64,000 nt of DNA from Sphingomonas sp. PP-F2F-G114-C0414 (GTDB taxonomy: Bacteria > Pseudomonadota > Alphaproteobacteria > Sphingomonadales > Sphingomonadaceae). The notes under the pieces were generated by a model. It ran no database searches. It had not been told where the DNA came from and saw only the letters and a list, made by a program, of their open reading frames with translations. Location: contig NZ_RCWT01000010.1 in the NCBI RefSeq assembly GCF_003688595.1, positions 620,001-684,000 on the forward strand. Direction: 5' to 3'. Made by a program: the position numbers and the translations under genes. Positions 9,236 through 18,199 of this stretch are shown here, piece after piece; position 1 is the first letter of the stretch, and each line of letters starts with the position of its first letter.

Positions 9236-10672
9236 ATGACAATCGCATCCGACCTCGTCGCCGACCTCGACCGCCTCTACCGCGCCTCCGTCGAGCGCCT
9301 CCAAGCCGCGATGAGCGCCTATATCGCCGACGGCACGACGCCAGATCCGGCCAGCCGCACGGACGGCTCGTTCGCCTATCCCGAGATCCGCCTCACCTAT
9401 AAGGGTGGTGTCGACCGGCCCACCCCGCTCCGCTCGTTCGGTCGGCTCGTCAACGCAGGCGAATACCGCATCAGCGTCACCAAGCCGGCGATCTTCGCGG
9501 AATACCTGACCGAACAGCTGACGCTGCTGATCGAGGATTACGACGTCACCGTCGAAGCCGTCGAGGGGCGCCAGGAAATTCCGTTCCCCTATGTGATCGA
9601 GCCCGGCCACGCGCTGAGCCTCGACGAGGTCTCCGCCACCGAATTGTCGCGTCACTTCCCCGCGACCGAACTTGCGCATATCGGCGACGAGATCGCCGAT
9701 GGCCTCTGGGTCGCCAACGACGAGACGCGTCCGCTCGCGCTGTTCGATGGCCTGCGCACGGACTTCAGCCTTGCCCGCCTGCGTCATTACATGGGCACGC
9801 CGGCGGAACACGCGCAGCGCTTCGTGCTGTTCACCAACTATCACCGCTACGTCGACGAGTTCGTCCGGTGGGCGGGAACGCAGCTTGGTGAAGGCTCGCG
9901 CTTCACGAGCCTGTCGGGCGCGGGCGGGATCACGATCTCGTCGGGTGACGACATCGACAAGATCATCTCCGACAGCGCCTGGCGCCGTCACCAGATGCCG
10001 GCGTATCACCTGATGGCGGACGACCGCACCGGCATCACGCTGGTCAATATCGGCGTCGGCCCGTCGAACGCGAAGACGATCTGCGACCATCTCGCGGTGT
10101 TGCGCCCCGAGGCGTGGCTGATGATCGGTCATTGCGGCGGCCTGCGTCCAAGCCAGCGGATCGGCGATTACGTCCTCGCACACGCGTATCTGCGCGATGA
10201 CCACGTCCTCGACGACGTCCTGCCCCCCGAAATCCCGATCCCCGCGATCGCCGAAGTCCAGCTCGCCATGGCCAAGGCGGCCGAGATCGTCTCGGGCCAA
10301 TCGGGCGAGGAGCTCAAGCGCCGCCTCCGCACCGGCACGATCGTCACCACCGACGACCGCAACTGGGAATTGCGCTATTCGAAGTCGGCTTTGCGCTTCT
10401 CGTTGTCACGCGCGGTTGGCATCGACATGGAGTCGGCGACGATCGCCGCACAAGGCTATCGCTTCCGCGTCCCCTACGGCACGCTGCTCTGCGTCTCGGA
10501 CAAGCCGCTCCACGGCGAGCTAAAGCTGCCGGGCCAGGCCAACCGCTTCTACGAACGCGCGATCAGCGAGCATCTCCGAATCGGGATCGAGACCTGCGAA
10601 CAGCTCCGCCTAGAGGGACCGAAGCTCCACAGCCGCAAGCTCCGCGCATTCGACGAGCCACCTTTTCGGTAA
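9236..10672 (+). CDS. amn: AMP nucleosidase
   Basis: Cleaves AMP to adenine and ribose-5-phosphate and so adjusts the adenylate pool. The 478-residue length matches the long bacterial Amn family: an N-terminal regulatory domain (about 1-180), then a nucleoside-phosphorylase fold with INIGVGPSNAKT-like and IGHCGGLR motifs (around residues 265-305) and the late GIDMESATIAAQGYRFRVPYG segment, whose MES triplet binds the ribose. The ATG at 9236 is the first in frame after the repeat. No operon partner: amn stands alone, 64 bp before the next gene. Confidence 0.95.
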   Translation: MTIASDLVADLDRLYRASVERLQAAMSAYIADGTTPDPASRTDGSFAYPEIRLTYKGGVDRPTPLRSFGRLVNAGEYRISVTKPAIFAEYLTEQLTLLIEDYDVTVEAVEGRQEIPFPYVIEPGHALSLDEVSATELSRHFPATELAHIGDEIADGLWVANDETRPLALFDGLRTDFSLARLRHYMGTPAEHAQRFVLFTNYHRYVDEFVRWAGTQLGEGSRFTSLSGAGGITISSGDDIDKIISDSAWRRHQMPAYHLMADDRTGITLVNIGVGPSNAKTICDHLAVLRPEAWLMIGHCGGLRPSQRIGDYVLAHAYLRDDHVLDDVLPPEIPIPAIAEVQLAMAKAAEIVSGQSGEELKRRLRTGTIVTTDDRNWELRYSKSALRFSLSRAVGIDMESATIAAQGYRFRVPYGTLLCVSDKPLHGELKLPGQANRFYERAISEHLRIGIETCEQLRLEGPKLHSRKLRAFDEPPFR

Positions 10673-10736
10673 AAATCGGAGCGGATCGCGCGAGAATGGG
10701 TTACGCATCCGCAATCATTGCTGAGGGAAGATAACC

Positions 10737-11243
10737 GTGGCCGACACCGACACGCCCGATACGGAAGCAAAGAAGCCCGTCACCCGCCGCCGCGCACCGC
10801 GCAAGGCGAGTGCGCCGAAAGCGGCTCCGGCCGCCACGTCGTCCGCCAAGCCGGTCGCGTCGAAGCCGGTGCCGGCGGCAAAACCGGTTGCCGACAAGCC
10901 CGTGGCCGCCGCACCGCCAAAGCCCGCAGCCAAGCCGACGCCAAAGCCGCGCTCGACCAAGCGCAGCACGCCGCGCCCGGTACCCGCGCGCAACTCGGCG
11001 ACGCCGGTCCCGGTCGCCAAGCCACCGGAAAAGACCCGCGGCAAATGGGGTGCGGCTGCGATCTTCAGTGGTGTCGCGGTTGCCGGAGCGGCGGTTGGCG
11101 CGTTGCTGACCTTGCGAGGCAGCACGCCCAAGGGACAGCCGGCGCCCAAACCGAAGGGCAAGCACGCGCATCAGGCTGACGGGGCAGACTCGTCGAAGTC
11201 GTTCGATGCCGGCATCGCCGATCCGGGAACGGTTCCGGAGTAG
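10737..11243 (+). CDS. Lys/Ala/Pro-rich basic protein with one membrane helix, function unknown
   Basis: A 168-residue protein I do not recognise. Residues 1-100 are low-complexity, rich in Ala, Pro, Lys and Arg with repeated AAKPV/KPVAA-like units, resembling histone H1-like or AlgP-type tails. A single hydrophobic segment follows (about 107-127, AAIFSGVAVAGAAVGALLTL), then a polar C-terminus. The start is a GTG at 10737 with GAGGGAAG upstream. By the positive-inside rule the basic tail should be cytoplasmic, suggesting DNA or RNA contact at the membrane, or simply a disordered linker. Sequences of this composition can also evolve neutrally in GC-rich genomes, so the function is open. Confidence 0.7.
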   Translation: MADTDTPDTEAKKPVTRRRAPRKASAPKAAPAATSSAKPVASKPVPAAKPVADKPVAAAPPKPAAKPTPKPRSTKRSTPRPVPARNSATPVPVAKPPEKTRGKWGAAAIFSGVAVAGAAVGALLTLRGSTPKGQPAPKPKGKHAHQADGADSSKSFDAGIADPGTVPE

Positions 11244-11271
11244 GTGCCGGGCACGCTGCCAAACCAAGCCT

Positions 11272-11374
11272 CCACCCCGGCGAAGGCCGGGGCCCAATTG
11301 GAACGTCTTGAGTAACTAAGCTCATCGCTCCGTTAGCGGCGTTTCCCAATTGGACCCCGGCCTTCGCCGGGGCG
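11272..11374. repeat. Palindromic repeat pair (CCCCGGCGAAGGCCGGGG family)
   Basis: Two inverted copies of the unit CCCCGGCGAAGGCCGGGG, each followed by an AATTGG box, face each other across about 45 bp. The same unit recurs at 23493-23594, 34895-34998 and 39613-39655. With the next repeat it fills the gap between two convergent genes, where no coding sequence is seen. Confidence 0.8.
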
Positions 11375-11403
11375 GTAAAACACAAGAGCCGCGCTGCCGA
11401 CCG

Positions 11404-11480
11404 TTCCCCCGCGGAGGCGGGGGTCCAGCTAAGACCACGGAAGCGTTTGTAACCCTGGGCCCCCGCCTTCGCGGGGGAAC
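11404..11480. repeat. Palindromic repeat pair (CCCGCGAAGGCGGG family)
   Basis: Inverted arms based on TTCCCCCGCGGAGGCGGGGG and its complement bound a short spacer. Related copies are at 23651-23706, 26325-26404, 29532-29627 and 39680-39737. It likely ends transcription from both flanking convergent genes; the rest of 11244-11555 holds nothing else recognisable. Confidence 0.75.
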
Positions 11481-11555
11481 CAGAAGTAAGCAAGCTTGCG
11501 GTTCGTCTCCCTAAACCCGACGTTCGCCAAGATGACCGGCTAAGGGCGCTCGTTA

Positions 11556-12344
11556 TTAACGAGCGAGAAAATCCGCGATGGCCTGACCGAGTTCGGGCTT
11601 CACCACCGCACTCATGTGCCCACCGGGCGTCTCGACGTATTCGCCGTGTGGCAAGGCCGCCGCGAGGTCCGGCGCAGACCCGTTGTCCTGATCCTCACCG
11701 CCGCACACGATCAGGGTAGGCTGCCGGATCGCCTTCACCGTTTCCAGCGGAGTATCGACGAACGTCTCCAGAATGCCGAGCAACGCCACCGGATCGCCGC
11801 CAGTGGTCTTGAGGAACGCCTCCGCCAGCCACTCGGGCGTACCCTGCACATGCTGCCCGAGCCTGGTCAGGATGTTCCGGAAATGCCCGGCACGCCGCGA
11901 CGTCTGCGTCAGCCCCTCCAGCCCCATCCCCGAGAAGATCACCCGACGCGGGGTCGCGCCCGTCGCCAGCATCCGCGACGTCGTCCGCGCACCCAGCGAA
12001 TAGCCGCCCAGATCATAGTCGGTCAGCCCGAGATGCGCGATCAGCGCATGCCCGTCCTGCGTCAGCGCGTCGGCCGGATACGCCTCCAGCCCATGCGGCT
12101 TGTCGCTCTCACCGTGCGCACGCAGGTCGGGCATGATCACGCGAAAGCCCTTCGCGGCGATCTTGGCGGCGTGGCCATAGCGGATCCAGTTGGTCTTCGC
12201 GTCGGAGAAATAGCCGTGGATCAGCACCACCGCGCGCGTACCATCGGTGGTTGGGCCGACCTCGTGCCACGCCAGACGCGTGCCGTCGAAGCTCTCGAAA
12301 AACTGCGTCTCGCTCGGGGTGCTGCTCACAAACTCATCCTGCAT
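11556..12344 (-). CDS. Alpha/beta fold hydrolase
   Basis: A 262-residue cytoplasmic alpha/beta hydrolase. The oxyanion-hole motif VVLIHGYFSDAKTNW lies near residues 38-52, the nucleophile elbow GGYSLGAR carries the catalytic serine near residue 115, and the likely acid and base are Asp in GGEDQDNG and His in TPGGHMS near the C-terminus. The substrate cannot be assigned; esterase, lactonase or haloalkane-type activities share this fold. It begins 54 bp after asd on the same strand, so the two may be co-transcribed, but the link is not metabolically obvious. Confidence 0.88.
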   Translation of the reverse strand: MQDEFVSSTPSETQFFESFDGTRLAWHEVGPTTDGTRAVVLIHGYFSDAKTNWIRYGHAAKIAAKGFRVIMPDLRAHGESDKPHGLEAYPADALTQDGHALIAHLGLTDYDLGGYSLGARTTSRMLATGATPRRVIFSGMGLEGLTQTSRRAGHFRNILTRLGQHVQGTPEWLAEAFLKTTGGDPVALLGILETFVDTPLETVKAIRQPTLIVCGGEDQDNGSAPDLAAALPHGEYVETPGGHMSAVVKPELGQAIADFLAR

Positions 12345-12398
12345 TGCCTGTCGTCGCCAGATCGAAGGGCGGCGACACGCCGTCGCCGCCCCGCGCGT

Positions 12399-13424
12399 TC
12401 ACGCCTTCTGCAGATGCCGACGCCCGAGCAACTCGGCGATCTGCACCGCATTCAGCGCCGCACCTTTCCGCAGATTGTCGCTGACGCACCACAGGTTGAG
12501 GCCGTTCTCGACGGTCGGATCCTCGCGCACGCGGCTGATGTAGGTCGCGAAGTCGCCGACGCACTCGATCGGCGTGATGTAGCCGCCGTCCTCGCGCTTA
12601 TCGACCAGCATGATGCCGGGCGCCTCGCGCAGGATGTTCTGCGCTTCCTCGGCCGAGATCTCGTTCTCGAACTCGATGTTGATCGCTTCCGAATGGCCGA
12701 CGAACACGGGGACGCGGACGCAGGTCGCGGTGACCTTGATCTTCTTGTCGAGGATCTTCTTGGTCTCTACGACCATCTTCCATTCTTCCTTGGTCGAGCC
12801 GTCGTCGAGGAAGCTGTCGATGTGCGGGATCACGTTGAAGGCGATCTGCTTGGTGAACAGCTTGGGCTCGGCGGGATCGCCGACGAAGATGTTGCGGCTC
12901 TGTTCGAACAGCTCGTCCATCCCCGCCTTGCCCGCGCCGGACACCGACTGATAGGTCGAGACGACCACGCGCAGGATCTTCGCGGCGTCGTGCAGCGGCT
13001 TCAGCGCGACGACCATCTGCGCGGTCGAGCAGTTCGGGTTGGCGATGATGTTGCGGACCTTGTAGCCGTCGATCGCCTCGGGGTTCACCTCGGGCACGAT
13101 CAGCGGCACGTCGGGGTCCATGCGGTAGAGCGACGAATTGTCGATCACGACGCAGCCGGCAGCGGCGGCGATCGGCGCGTAGACCGCGGTGCCCTCGGAG
13201 CCGATCGCGAACAGCGCCATATCCCAGCCGTTCCAGTCGAAATGCTCGATGTTCGTGCATTTGATCTGCTTGCCGGTGTCGCCGTAATCGACCATCAACC
13301 CCTGGCTGCGCGACGACGCGACGCAGGCGATCTCGTCGGCGGGAAACTCGCGCTCCGCCAGGATATTGAGCATCTCGCGCCCGACATTGCCGGTCGCGCC
13401 CGCGACCACCACCCGATAACCCAT
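12399..13424 (-). CDS. asd: Aspartate-semialdehyde dehydrogenase
   Basis: Reduces aspartyl phosphate to aspartate semialdehyde with NADPH, the branch-point step toward lysine, diaminopimelate, threonine and methionine. The 341-residue protein starts with the nucleotide-binding loop VVVAGATGNVGREML. The catalytic cysteine is in NPNCSTAQMV (about residue 130) and the substrate-binding Arg/His segment in TCVRVPVFVGHSE. The start at 13424 gives MGYRVVV and has CGGAGTG upstream; the frame stays open 40 codons further but that extension is unlike the family. Length and motifs match the Gram-negative group. Confidence 0.97.
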   Translation of the reverse strand: MGYRVVVAGATGNVGREMLNILAEREFPADEIACVASSRSQGLMVDYGDTGKQIKCTNIEHFDWNGWDMALFAIGSEGTAVYAPIAAAAGCVVIDNSSLYRMDPDVPLIVPEVNPEAIDGYKVRNIIANPNCSTAQMVVALKPLHDAAKILRVVVSTYQSVSGAGKAGMDELFEQSRNIFVGDPAEPKLFTKQIAFNVIPHIDSFLDDGSTKEEWKMVVETKKILDKKIKVTATCVRVPVFVGHSEAINIEFENEISAEEAQNILREAPGIMLVDKREDGGYITPIECVGDFATYISRVREDPTVENGLNLWCVSDNLRKGAALNAVQIAELLGRRHLQKA

Positions 13425-13603
13425 GTTGTCACTCCGATTGGACTTGGGGCGGGCAGTACCGACGTTGCGCGACGAGGTCCAACGGCTTTCGACTTGTTGC
13501 GCGGATAGGGGGAGTTTGGGAGGGCGGGTGGTGATAGCCGACATTAGGCAGTTGCCGCCTTTCCCGAAAAGGATGGTGAAGCGGGAAAACTTCCGCAGGC
13601 GTA

Positions 13604-14065
13604 TTAACGGGCCGGCGGCTGCATAAGCTCTATCGTGATATGATCGGGGCCTGAAACGTATGCCACCAACGTACCCTTCCGGGGACCACCCGCGATCGGT
13701 AGCGGACTACCCTTGGCCTTCCATCCTGCTGCCTCGACGCGGGCAATAGCGGCATGAATATCCTTTACGGTCAGCGCCAGGTGGGCCGCCCCGATCGATC
13801 CCGCGCTGGAAGGCACCGCCCCGTTCTGGTGCCCTCTCGAATATTGCAACAGTTCGACAACGTAGCCGTCTGGGGCCCTGACGATCGCCGTTTTCACACT
13901 CGGATCATCGACACCTGTCACCTGATGCAGGAAGTCGCCCCCCATCTCCGATTGTCGCTCAAGTGTGAAACCGAGCGCTCCCGTCCAAAACCGAACGGCT
14001 TCGTCCAAAGACGATACAGCGAAACCCGTGTGGTCCACGGCAATTACGTTTGCGGCGTCGTTCAT
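13604..14065 (-). CDS. VOC (glyoxalase/bleomycin-resistance fold) family protein
   Basis: A 153-residue protein of two beta-alpha-beta-beta-beta modules typical of the vicinal oxygen chelate superfamily. Candidate metal ligands are His in VDHTGFAV (about residue 12), Glu in GYVVELLQYS (about 72), His in AAHLALTV (about 94) and Glu in ITIELMQ near the end. Members isomerise, cleave or bind small metabolites or drugs; the reaction here is unknown. It lies between asd and mgtC, about 93 bp from the latter, with no evident pathway link. Confidence 0.85.
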   Translation of the reverse strand: MNDAANVIAVDHTGFAVSSLDEAVRFWTGALGFTLERQSEMGGDFLHQVTGVDDPSVKTAIVRAPDGYVVELLQYSRGHQNGAVPSSAGSIGAAHLALTVKDIHAAIARVEAAGWKAKGSPLPIAGGPRKGTLVAYVSGPDHITIELMQPPAR

Positions 14066-14158
14066 TGCTGCACTCTCACTGGACCTGAACGTCCCAAGTG
14101 TGGGCCATTTCAGACGTTGGCAACGTCAACTCAGGCATCGTCCAGCGTCCTGCACCCG

Positions 14159-14875
14159 TCAGTCATGCGTCTTAGCCTGCCACGTCGCATGCTCGATTCC
14201 GTGCACCTTCGCCAGGTGATCCGTGATCGCATCCAGTTCCTCCGCCGGCACGTTCGTCGCCACCAGCGTCGCGGCAATCTCGACCCGGTCCTCGCCGCGC
14301 TCGGTCACGGCCAACTCCGCCACCTGCAACTGCGCAGCCTCAAGATGCTCGACCACCAGATCGCCGATCGGTCCCGCATCCCCCGCCGCAACCGTCACCA
14401 TCACGCTGTAGGTGGCCTCGATCGTCCGCCCCTCGGTCGGGATCCGGTTGATCCCGTCGACCAGTGGCCGCAGCGCGGTGTTCGCGAGCAGCACGACGAA
14501 GGTGAGCAACCCCGCCTCCGCGATCATGTCGCTTCCCGCGCACGATCCGACCGCCGCCGAGCACCAGAGCGTCGCCGCGGTGTTGAGGCCGCGGACGTTC
14601 ATCCCCTCCTTCATGATCACGCCCGCGCCGAGGAAGCCGATCCCCGACACGACGTAAGCAATGATCCGGATCGACTCGACATCGCCGCCCAGCCGCTGCC
14701 CGAGATCGACGAACGCCGCCGACCCGAGCGCGACCAGCGTGTTCGTCCGCAACCCCGCGGTGCGCTGGCGATATTGCCGCTCCGCCCCGATCAGCGTCCC
14801 GAAGACGAACGCGGCGATATAGCTCACCAGCGTGTCGAGGAACGGCCACAGGTGAAACGTCTCGACGAACCGCAT
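14159..14875 (-). CDS. MgtC/SapB family membrane protein
   Basis: A 238-residue inner-membrane protein. The MgtC core of about four to five helices fills residues 15-150 and carries the diagnostic segments LIGAERQYRQRTAGLRTNTL and GIGFLGAGVIMKEG. A soluble ACT-like C-terminal domain follows (about 155-238). In pathogens MgtC inhibits the F-type ATP synthase and helps growth at low magnesium; in free-living bacteria the role is less clear. The start is only 6 bp after the end of the dipeptidyl-peptidase gene on the same strand, so the two probably form one transcript. Confidence 0.92.
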   Translation of the reverse strand: MRFVETFHLWPFLDTLVSYIAAFVFGTLIGAERQYRQRTAGLRTNTLVALGSAAFVDLGQRLGGDVESIRIIAYVVSGIGFLGAGVIMKEGMNVRGLNTAATLWCSAAVGSCAGSDMIAEAGLLTFVVLLANTALRPLVDGINRIPTEGRTIEATYSVMVTVAAGDAGPIGDLVVEHLEAAQLQVAELAVTERGEDRVEIAATLVATNVPAEELDAITDHLAKVHGIEHATWQAKTHD

Positions 14876-14881
14876 CGGCGT

Positions 14882-17206
14882 TTACTTCACCGGTGCCGAC
14901 GCCGGCGTGGCTTCGGGCACCGGCTTGTCCTTCACCGTCCGGTCGAGGAAGTTCAGGATCGTCCCCCAGACATGCTCGCTGATCCCCGGCCCCGCCACGC
15001 GGTGCGTATAGCCCGGGTAGAACATCATCTCGAACGGCGTATCGGTCGCCTGCATCCGCGCCGCCACCTTGGTCGAATTGTCGAGGAACACGTTGTCGTC
15101 CGCCATGCCGTGGATCAGCAGAAGCGGATCGACGATGCGGTTCGCGTCCTCGACCGCCGCCGAGGTCGCATAGCTCGCCGGGTCGGTCGCCGGATCGCCG
15201 AGATAGCGCTCGGTATAATGCGTGTCGTACAGCTGCCAGTCGGTGACCGGCGCGCCAGACACGGCCGCAGCATAGACGCCCGGCGTCTTCTCCAGCATCT
15301 TCAGCGACATATAGCCGCCATACGACCAGCCATAGGTCGCGATCTTGCTCGGCTCGACGAACGGCAGCGACTTCAGGTAATTCGCGCCGGTCAGCTGATC
15401 CTCGACCTCGACCGTGCCCATCGCGTGATAGATCTGGTTCTCGAACGCGCGGCCGCGATTGTACGAACCGCGATTATCGATCTTGAAATAGATGTAGCCG
15501 CGATCGACGAGATATTGTGGCAGCGCGCCCTGCCAGCCGCGCGTAACGACCTGGCCGGTGCCGGGCCCGCCGTAATGCTCGAAGAACACCGGATATTTCT
15601 TGCCCGGCTCGAGCGGCGGCGTGATCATCTCCCAGTAGAGCGTCATGCCGTTCTTGGCCTTCAGCGTCCCGAACTTGGTTTCCTGATGGCTCGCCAGATA
15701 CGGATAATAGGGATGCCCCTCGACCACCGCATTCTCGTTGATCCACGACAGCCGCTTGCCGGTCGCGTCGGCCAGATACACCTGGGTCGGCTGTTTCGGG
15801 TTCGAGCGCGAGATGATCAGGCGGCTGGCCGCGGCGTCCATCGTCGCGCTGTTCCACCAGCCCGCTTCGGTCAGCCGGGTGATCGCATTCGGCTTGGCGA
15901 CGTCGACCGAATACAGCTGCTGTTCGAGCACGTCGTCCTTGTTGCCTAGGAAGAACACGCGTCCCTTCCCTTCGTCGACGCCGACCAGATCGGTGACGAC
16001 CCAATCGCCCTTGGTCAGCTGCGTCCACTTGCCCGATGCGAACCGGTAGAGATGACCGTAGCCGCTCCGCTCCGAGCGCCAGATCAGGCTGCCGTCCTTC
16101 AGCACGCGGTACGCGTCGGACAGGTTGAGCCAGCTCTTCACCCCCGACTTCTCGGTGAACAGGATCGTCGACTTGCCCGTCGCCGGATCGACCCGCAGCA
16201 TCTCGAGCAGCTTCTGGTCGCGGCTCTGGCGCTGCACCAGCAGCATCCGGCCATCGGGTGTCCAGTCGACGCGCGCCAGATAGATGTCGCGGTTGGGGCC
16301 GAGATCGACCTTCACCTGGCCCGAGCCATCCGGCTTCATGATGTAGAGGTCGACCAGCACGTTGGGCGTGCCCGCCGCGGGATAGCGCTGCTCGTAGACC
16401 TTGGTCCCGGTCGCGCCGATCGAGGCGCGGGTCGCGACATGGACCGGCGCCTCGTCGAACCGCTCGACCGCGATATGCTGCTCGTCGGGCGCCCACCAAT
16501 AGCCGGTGTCGCGGTGCATTTCCTCCTGCGCGACGAACTCCGCCTCGCCGAAATGCACCGTGCCGCCGCCACCGGTCGTGACCGCCTTCGCGGCGCCACC
16601 ACTCAGTGGTTGGACGACGACGTTCTGGTCGCGGACGAACGAGACGAAGCCGCCCTTGGGGCTGACCACCGGGTTGAGTTCGCCGCCGGGCGTGTCGGTC
16701 AGCCGCGTGACCTTGCCATCGAGCCCGGCGAGATACAGGTCGCCGTCGAGCGGCACGAGGATCGACTTGCCGTCGGGCGCCCAGTCATACGCGACGATAC
16801 CCTTCTGGCCGCCGATCCGCGCCCGCTCGCGCTGCATCTTCTCGGCTTCGGTCAGTTCGGCGCCGCTGCCGACCTTCTTCGAATCGACCAGCATCCGCGC
16901 CGCCCCGGTCGCGGTGTCGACCGCCCACAGGTCGAAGCGCTCCTTCTCGTCGTCGCGATTGCGCAAGCTCGTCAGCAATGTGCCATCGGGCGACAGCCGG
17001 ACCGATTTCGGCTGCGATCCCGACAGGTCCGGATTGCCGAACACGCGCGCCATCGTCAGGTCGCCGGGCTTGGCCGCCTCGACCGGCCGTGCCGGTGCGG
17101 GCGCAGGCACTGGTGTAGCGGGCGCGGCCGGGGGCGTAACCTGATCAGCGGCCATCGCGGCGGTTCCGACCGAAGCAAGTGCAAGCCCGAGCAACCATGT
17201 GCGCAT
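14882..17206 (-). CDS. S9 family prolyl peptidase, dipeptidyl-peptidase IV type
   Basis: A 774-residue exported serine peptidase that removes X-Pro or X-Ala dipeptides from peptide N-termini in the periplasm. A signal peptide (MRTWLLGLALASVGTAAMAA) is followed by a Pro/Ala-rich linker, an eight-bladed beta-propeller (about 60-500) and an alpha/beta hydrolase domain. The nucleophile serine is in GWSYGGYMSL, the Asp in HGMADDNVF and the His in YTHRVAG. The QEEMHRDTGYWW segment carries the double-Glu anchor for the substrate amino group that marks DPP IV rather than prolyl oligopeptidase. Co-directional with mgtC. Confidence 0.93.
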   Translation of the reverse strand: MRTWLLGLALASVGTAAMAADQVTPPAAPATPVPAPAPARPVEAAKPGDLTMARVFGNPDLSGSQPKSVRLSPDGTLLTSLRNRDDEKERFDLWAVDTATGAARMLVDSKKVGSGAELTEAEKMQRERARIGGQKGIVAYDWAPDGKSILVPLDGDLYLAGLDGKVTRLTDTPGGELNPVVSPKGGFVSFVRDQNVVVQPLSGGAAKAVTTGGGGTVHFGEAEFVAQEEMHRDTGYWWAPDEQHIAVERFDEAPVHVATRASIGATGTKVYEQRYPAAGTPNVLVDLYIMKPDGSGQVKVDLGPNRDIYLARVDWTPDGRMLLVQRQSRDQKLLEMLRVDPATGKSTILFTEKSGVKSWLNLSDAYRVLKDGSLIWRSERSGYGHLYRFASGKWTQLTKGDWVVTDLVGVDEGKGRVFFLGNKDDVLEQQLYSVDVAKPNAITRLTEAGWWNSATMDAAASRLIISRSNPKQPTQVYLADATGKRLSWINENAVVEGHPYYPYLASHQETKFGTLKAKNGMTLYWEMITPPLEPGKKYPVFFEHYGGPGTGQVVTRGWQGALPQYLVDRGYIYFKIDNRGSYNRGRAFENQIYHAMGTVEVEDQLTGANYLKSLPFVEPSKIATYGWSYGGYMSLKMLEKTPGVYAAAVSGAPVTDWQLYDTHYTERYLGDPATDPASYATSAAVEDANRIVDPLLLIHGMADDNVFLDNSTKVAARMQATDTPFEMMFYPGYTHRVAGPGISEHVWGTILNFLDRTVKDKPVPEATPASAPVK

Positions 17207-17466
17207 CCTGTAGACTCCGTGGGATCAGGTCGCCGATCCTGTCCCGGCGCCGGGCGCGTTATCGCGACGACGCGTCACGGCGTAAAGACCGGATCGCGTA
17301 CCGTCGGTGATTGTCCGGGAAATGCGGGATTTGCGACCGTCCTCGCGACCAAGATGCTATAATTAATTTTACGTACACCATGTTCCTACGCGCTTCGTAC
17401 AGGCGATGCGGCGCAAGGGAACGGCGTGGCGCATACGCAGCGCACGACTTGTTCGACCGGAGCACG

Positions 17467-18132
17467 ATGGTTTCCCACGCGGCATTACAGATCGGGACGT
17501 CGAATGCGTGGGACGCGCTCGTCCGCCTGGGCGAGGTCGACGGCAGCGCCGCGCACCCGCATATGCGCCGCCTCGTGCTCGGTACGCCGGTGCAACGCAC
17601 GCTCTCCGACGCGATCCACGCATTGTGCGCGATCCACGGCGACCATCCGGGCATGATCGCCGATGTCCTGACGCAGGCAGCGCAGCCGCCCGCGACCGAA
17701 TGGCTCGCCGCCGCCGCGGTCGGGTTTGCCGAGGAACGCGCCTATCTCGCGCAACTCACCGCGGCGGTCGGGCCGTTGCCGTCGACGCCGGGCCAGGCCC
17801 TGACCGAAACCGCGCTGGTCAACGAACGGCACGCGCTCGAAATGCTGGCCCGGTCCGAACGTCGCGGGTGCGCCACCGGCGCCGCCGCCGCGCTGGTCTA
17901 CGACTGGACCGCGATCCGCCGTGTCCTCGATGCTGCGGCGGAACGGTTCTCGGTGGCCGTACCCGCGACCGGCTTCCCCGCCGAGTCCGTCACGGCGGCG
18001 ACGATCGTCGACCTCGGTGCAGCCCCCGGTTGCGATCGCGCGATCCTGTTCGGCGCACAGCAATTGTTCGCGCAGCACCGCGGCCTGTGGTCGCTGCTCG
18101 AAGCCCGCGCGAGTGCCCGCGGCGATCTGTAA
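17467..18132 (+). CDS. Uncharacterised helical protein (DUF6975-like)
   Basis: A 221-residue, mostly helical protein with no signal peptide or membrane helix. I recognise it only as a type conserved in sphingomonads, probably the family labelled DUF6975. It contains paired HAL/E-E-rich helices (EERAYLAQL; ALVNERHALEMLARSERRGC) reminiscent of a ferritin-like bundle, which is inference. The frame is open from 17311, but the ATG at 17467 is preferred: GGAG sits four bases upstream and the upstream part is compositionally odd. It lies 67 bp before the MoxR ATPase gene on the same strand, so it may serve the same system. Confidence 0.7.
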   Translation: MVSHAALQIGTSNAWDALVRLGEVDGSAAHPHMRRLVLGTPVQRTLSDAIHALCAIHGDHPGMIADVLTQAAQPPATEWLAAAAVGFAEERAYLAQLTAAVGPLPSTPGQALTETALVNERHALEMLARSERRGCATGAAAALVYDWTAIRRVLDAAAERFSVAVPATGFPAESVTAATIVDLGAAPGCDRAILFGAQQLFAQHRGLWSLLEARASARGDL

Positions 18133-18199
18133 CGCGCTTGCACTGACCAACGCTTCCCCTCTATCCATACCGGGTATTCAGAACCGGACGGGACATCGC

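Noticed and set aside
11272..11480. Palindromic repeats as insertion-sequence remnants
   Set aside because: No transposase fragment, target duplication or terminal-repeat structure is visible; they are short intergenic palindromes of several families.
13423..13626. Small open frame in the gap between asd and the VOC gene
   Set aside because: It overlaps the asd leader on the other strand, has no ribosome binding site and no recognisable sequence.
17311..17466. Upstream start for the DUF6975-like gene
   Set aside because: The extra residues are Cys/Arg-rich and unlike the rest; the ATG at 17467 has a good Shine-Dalgarno.
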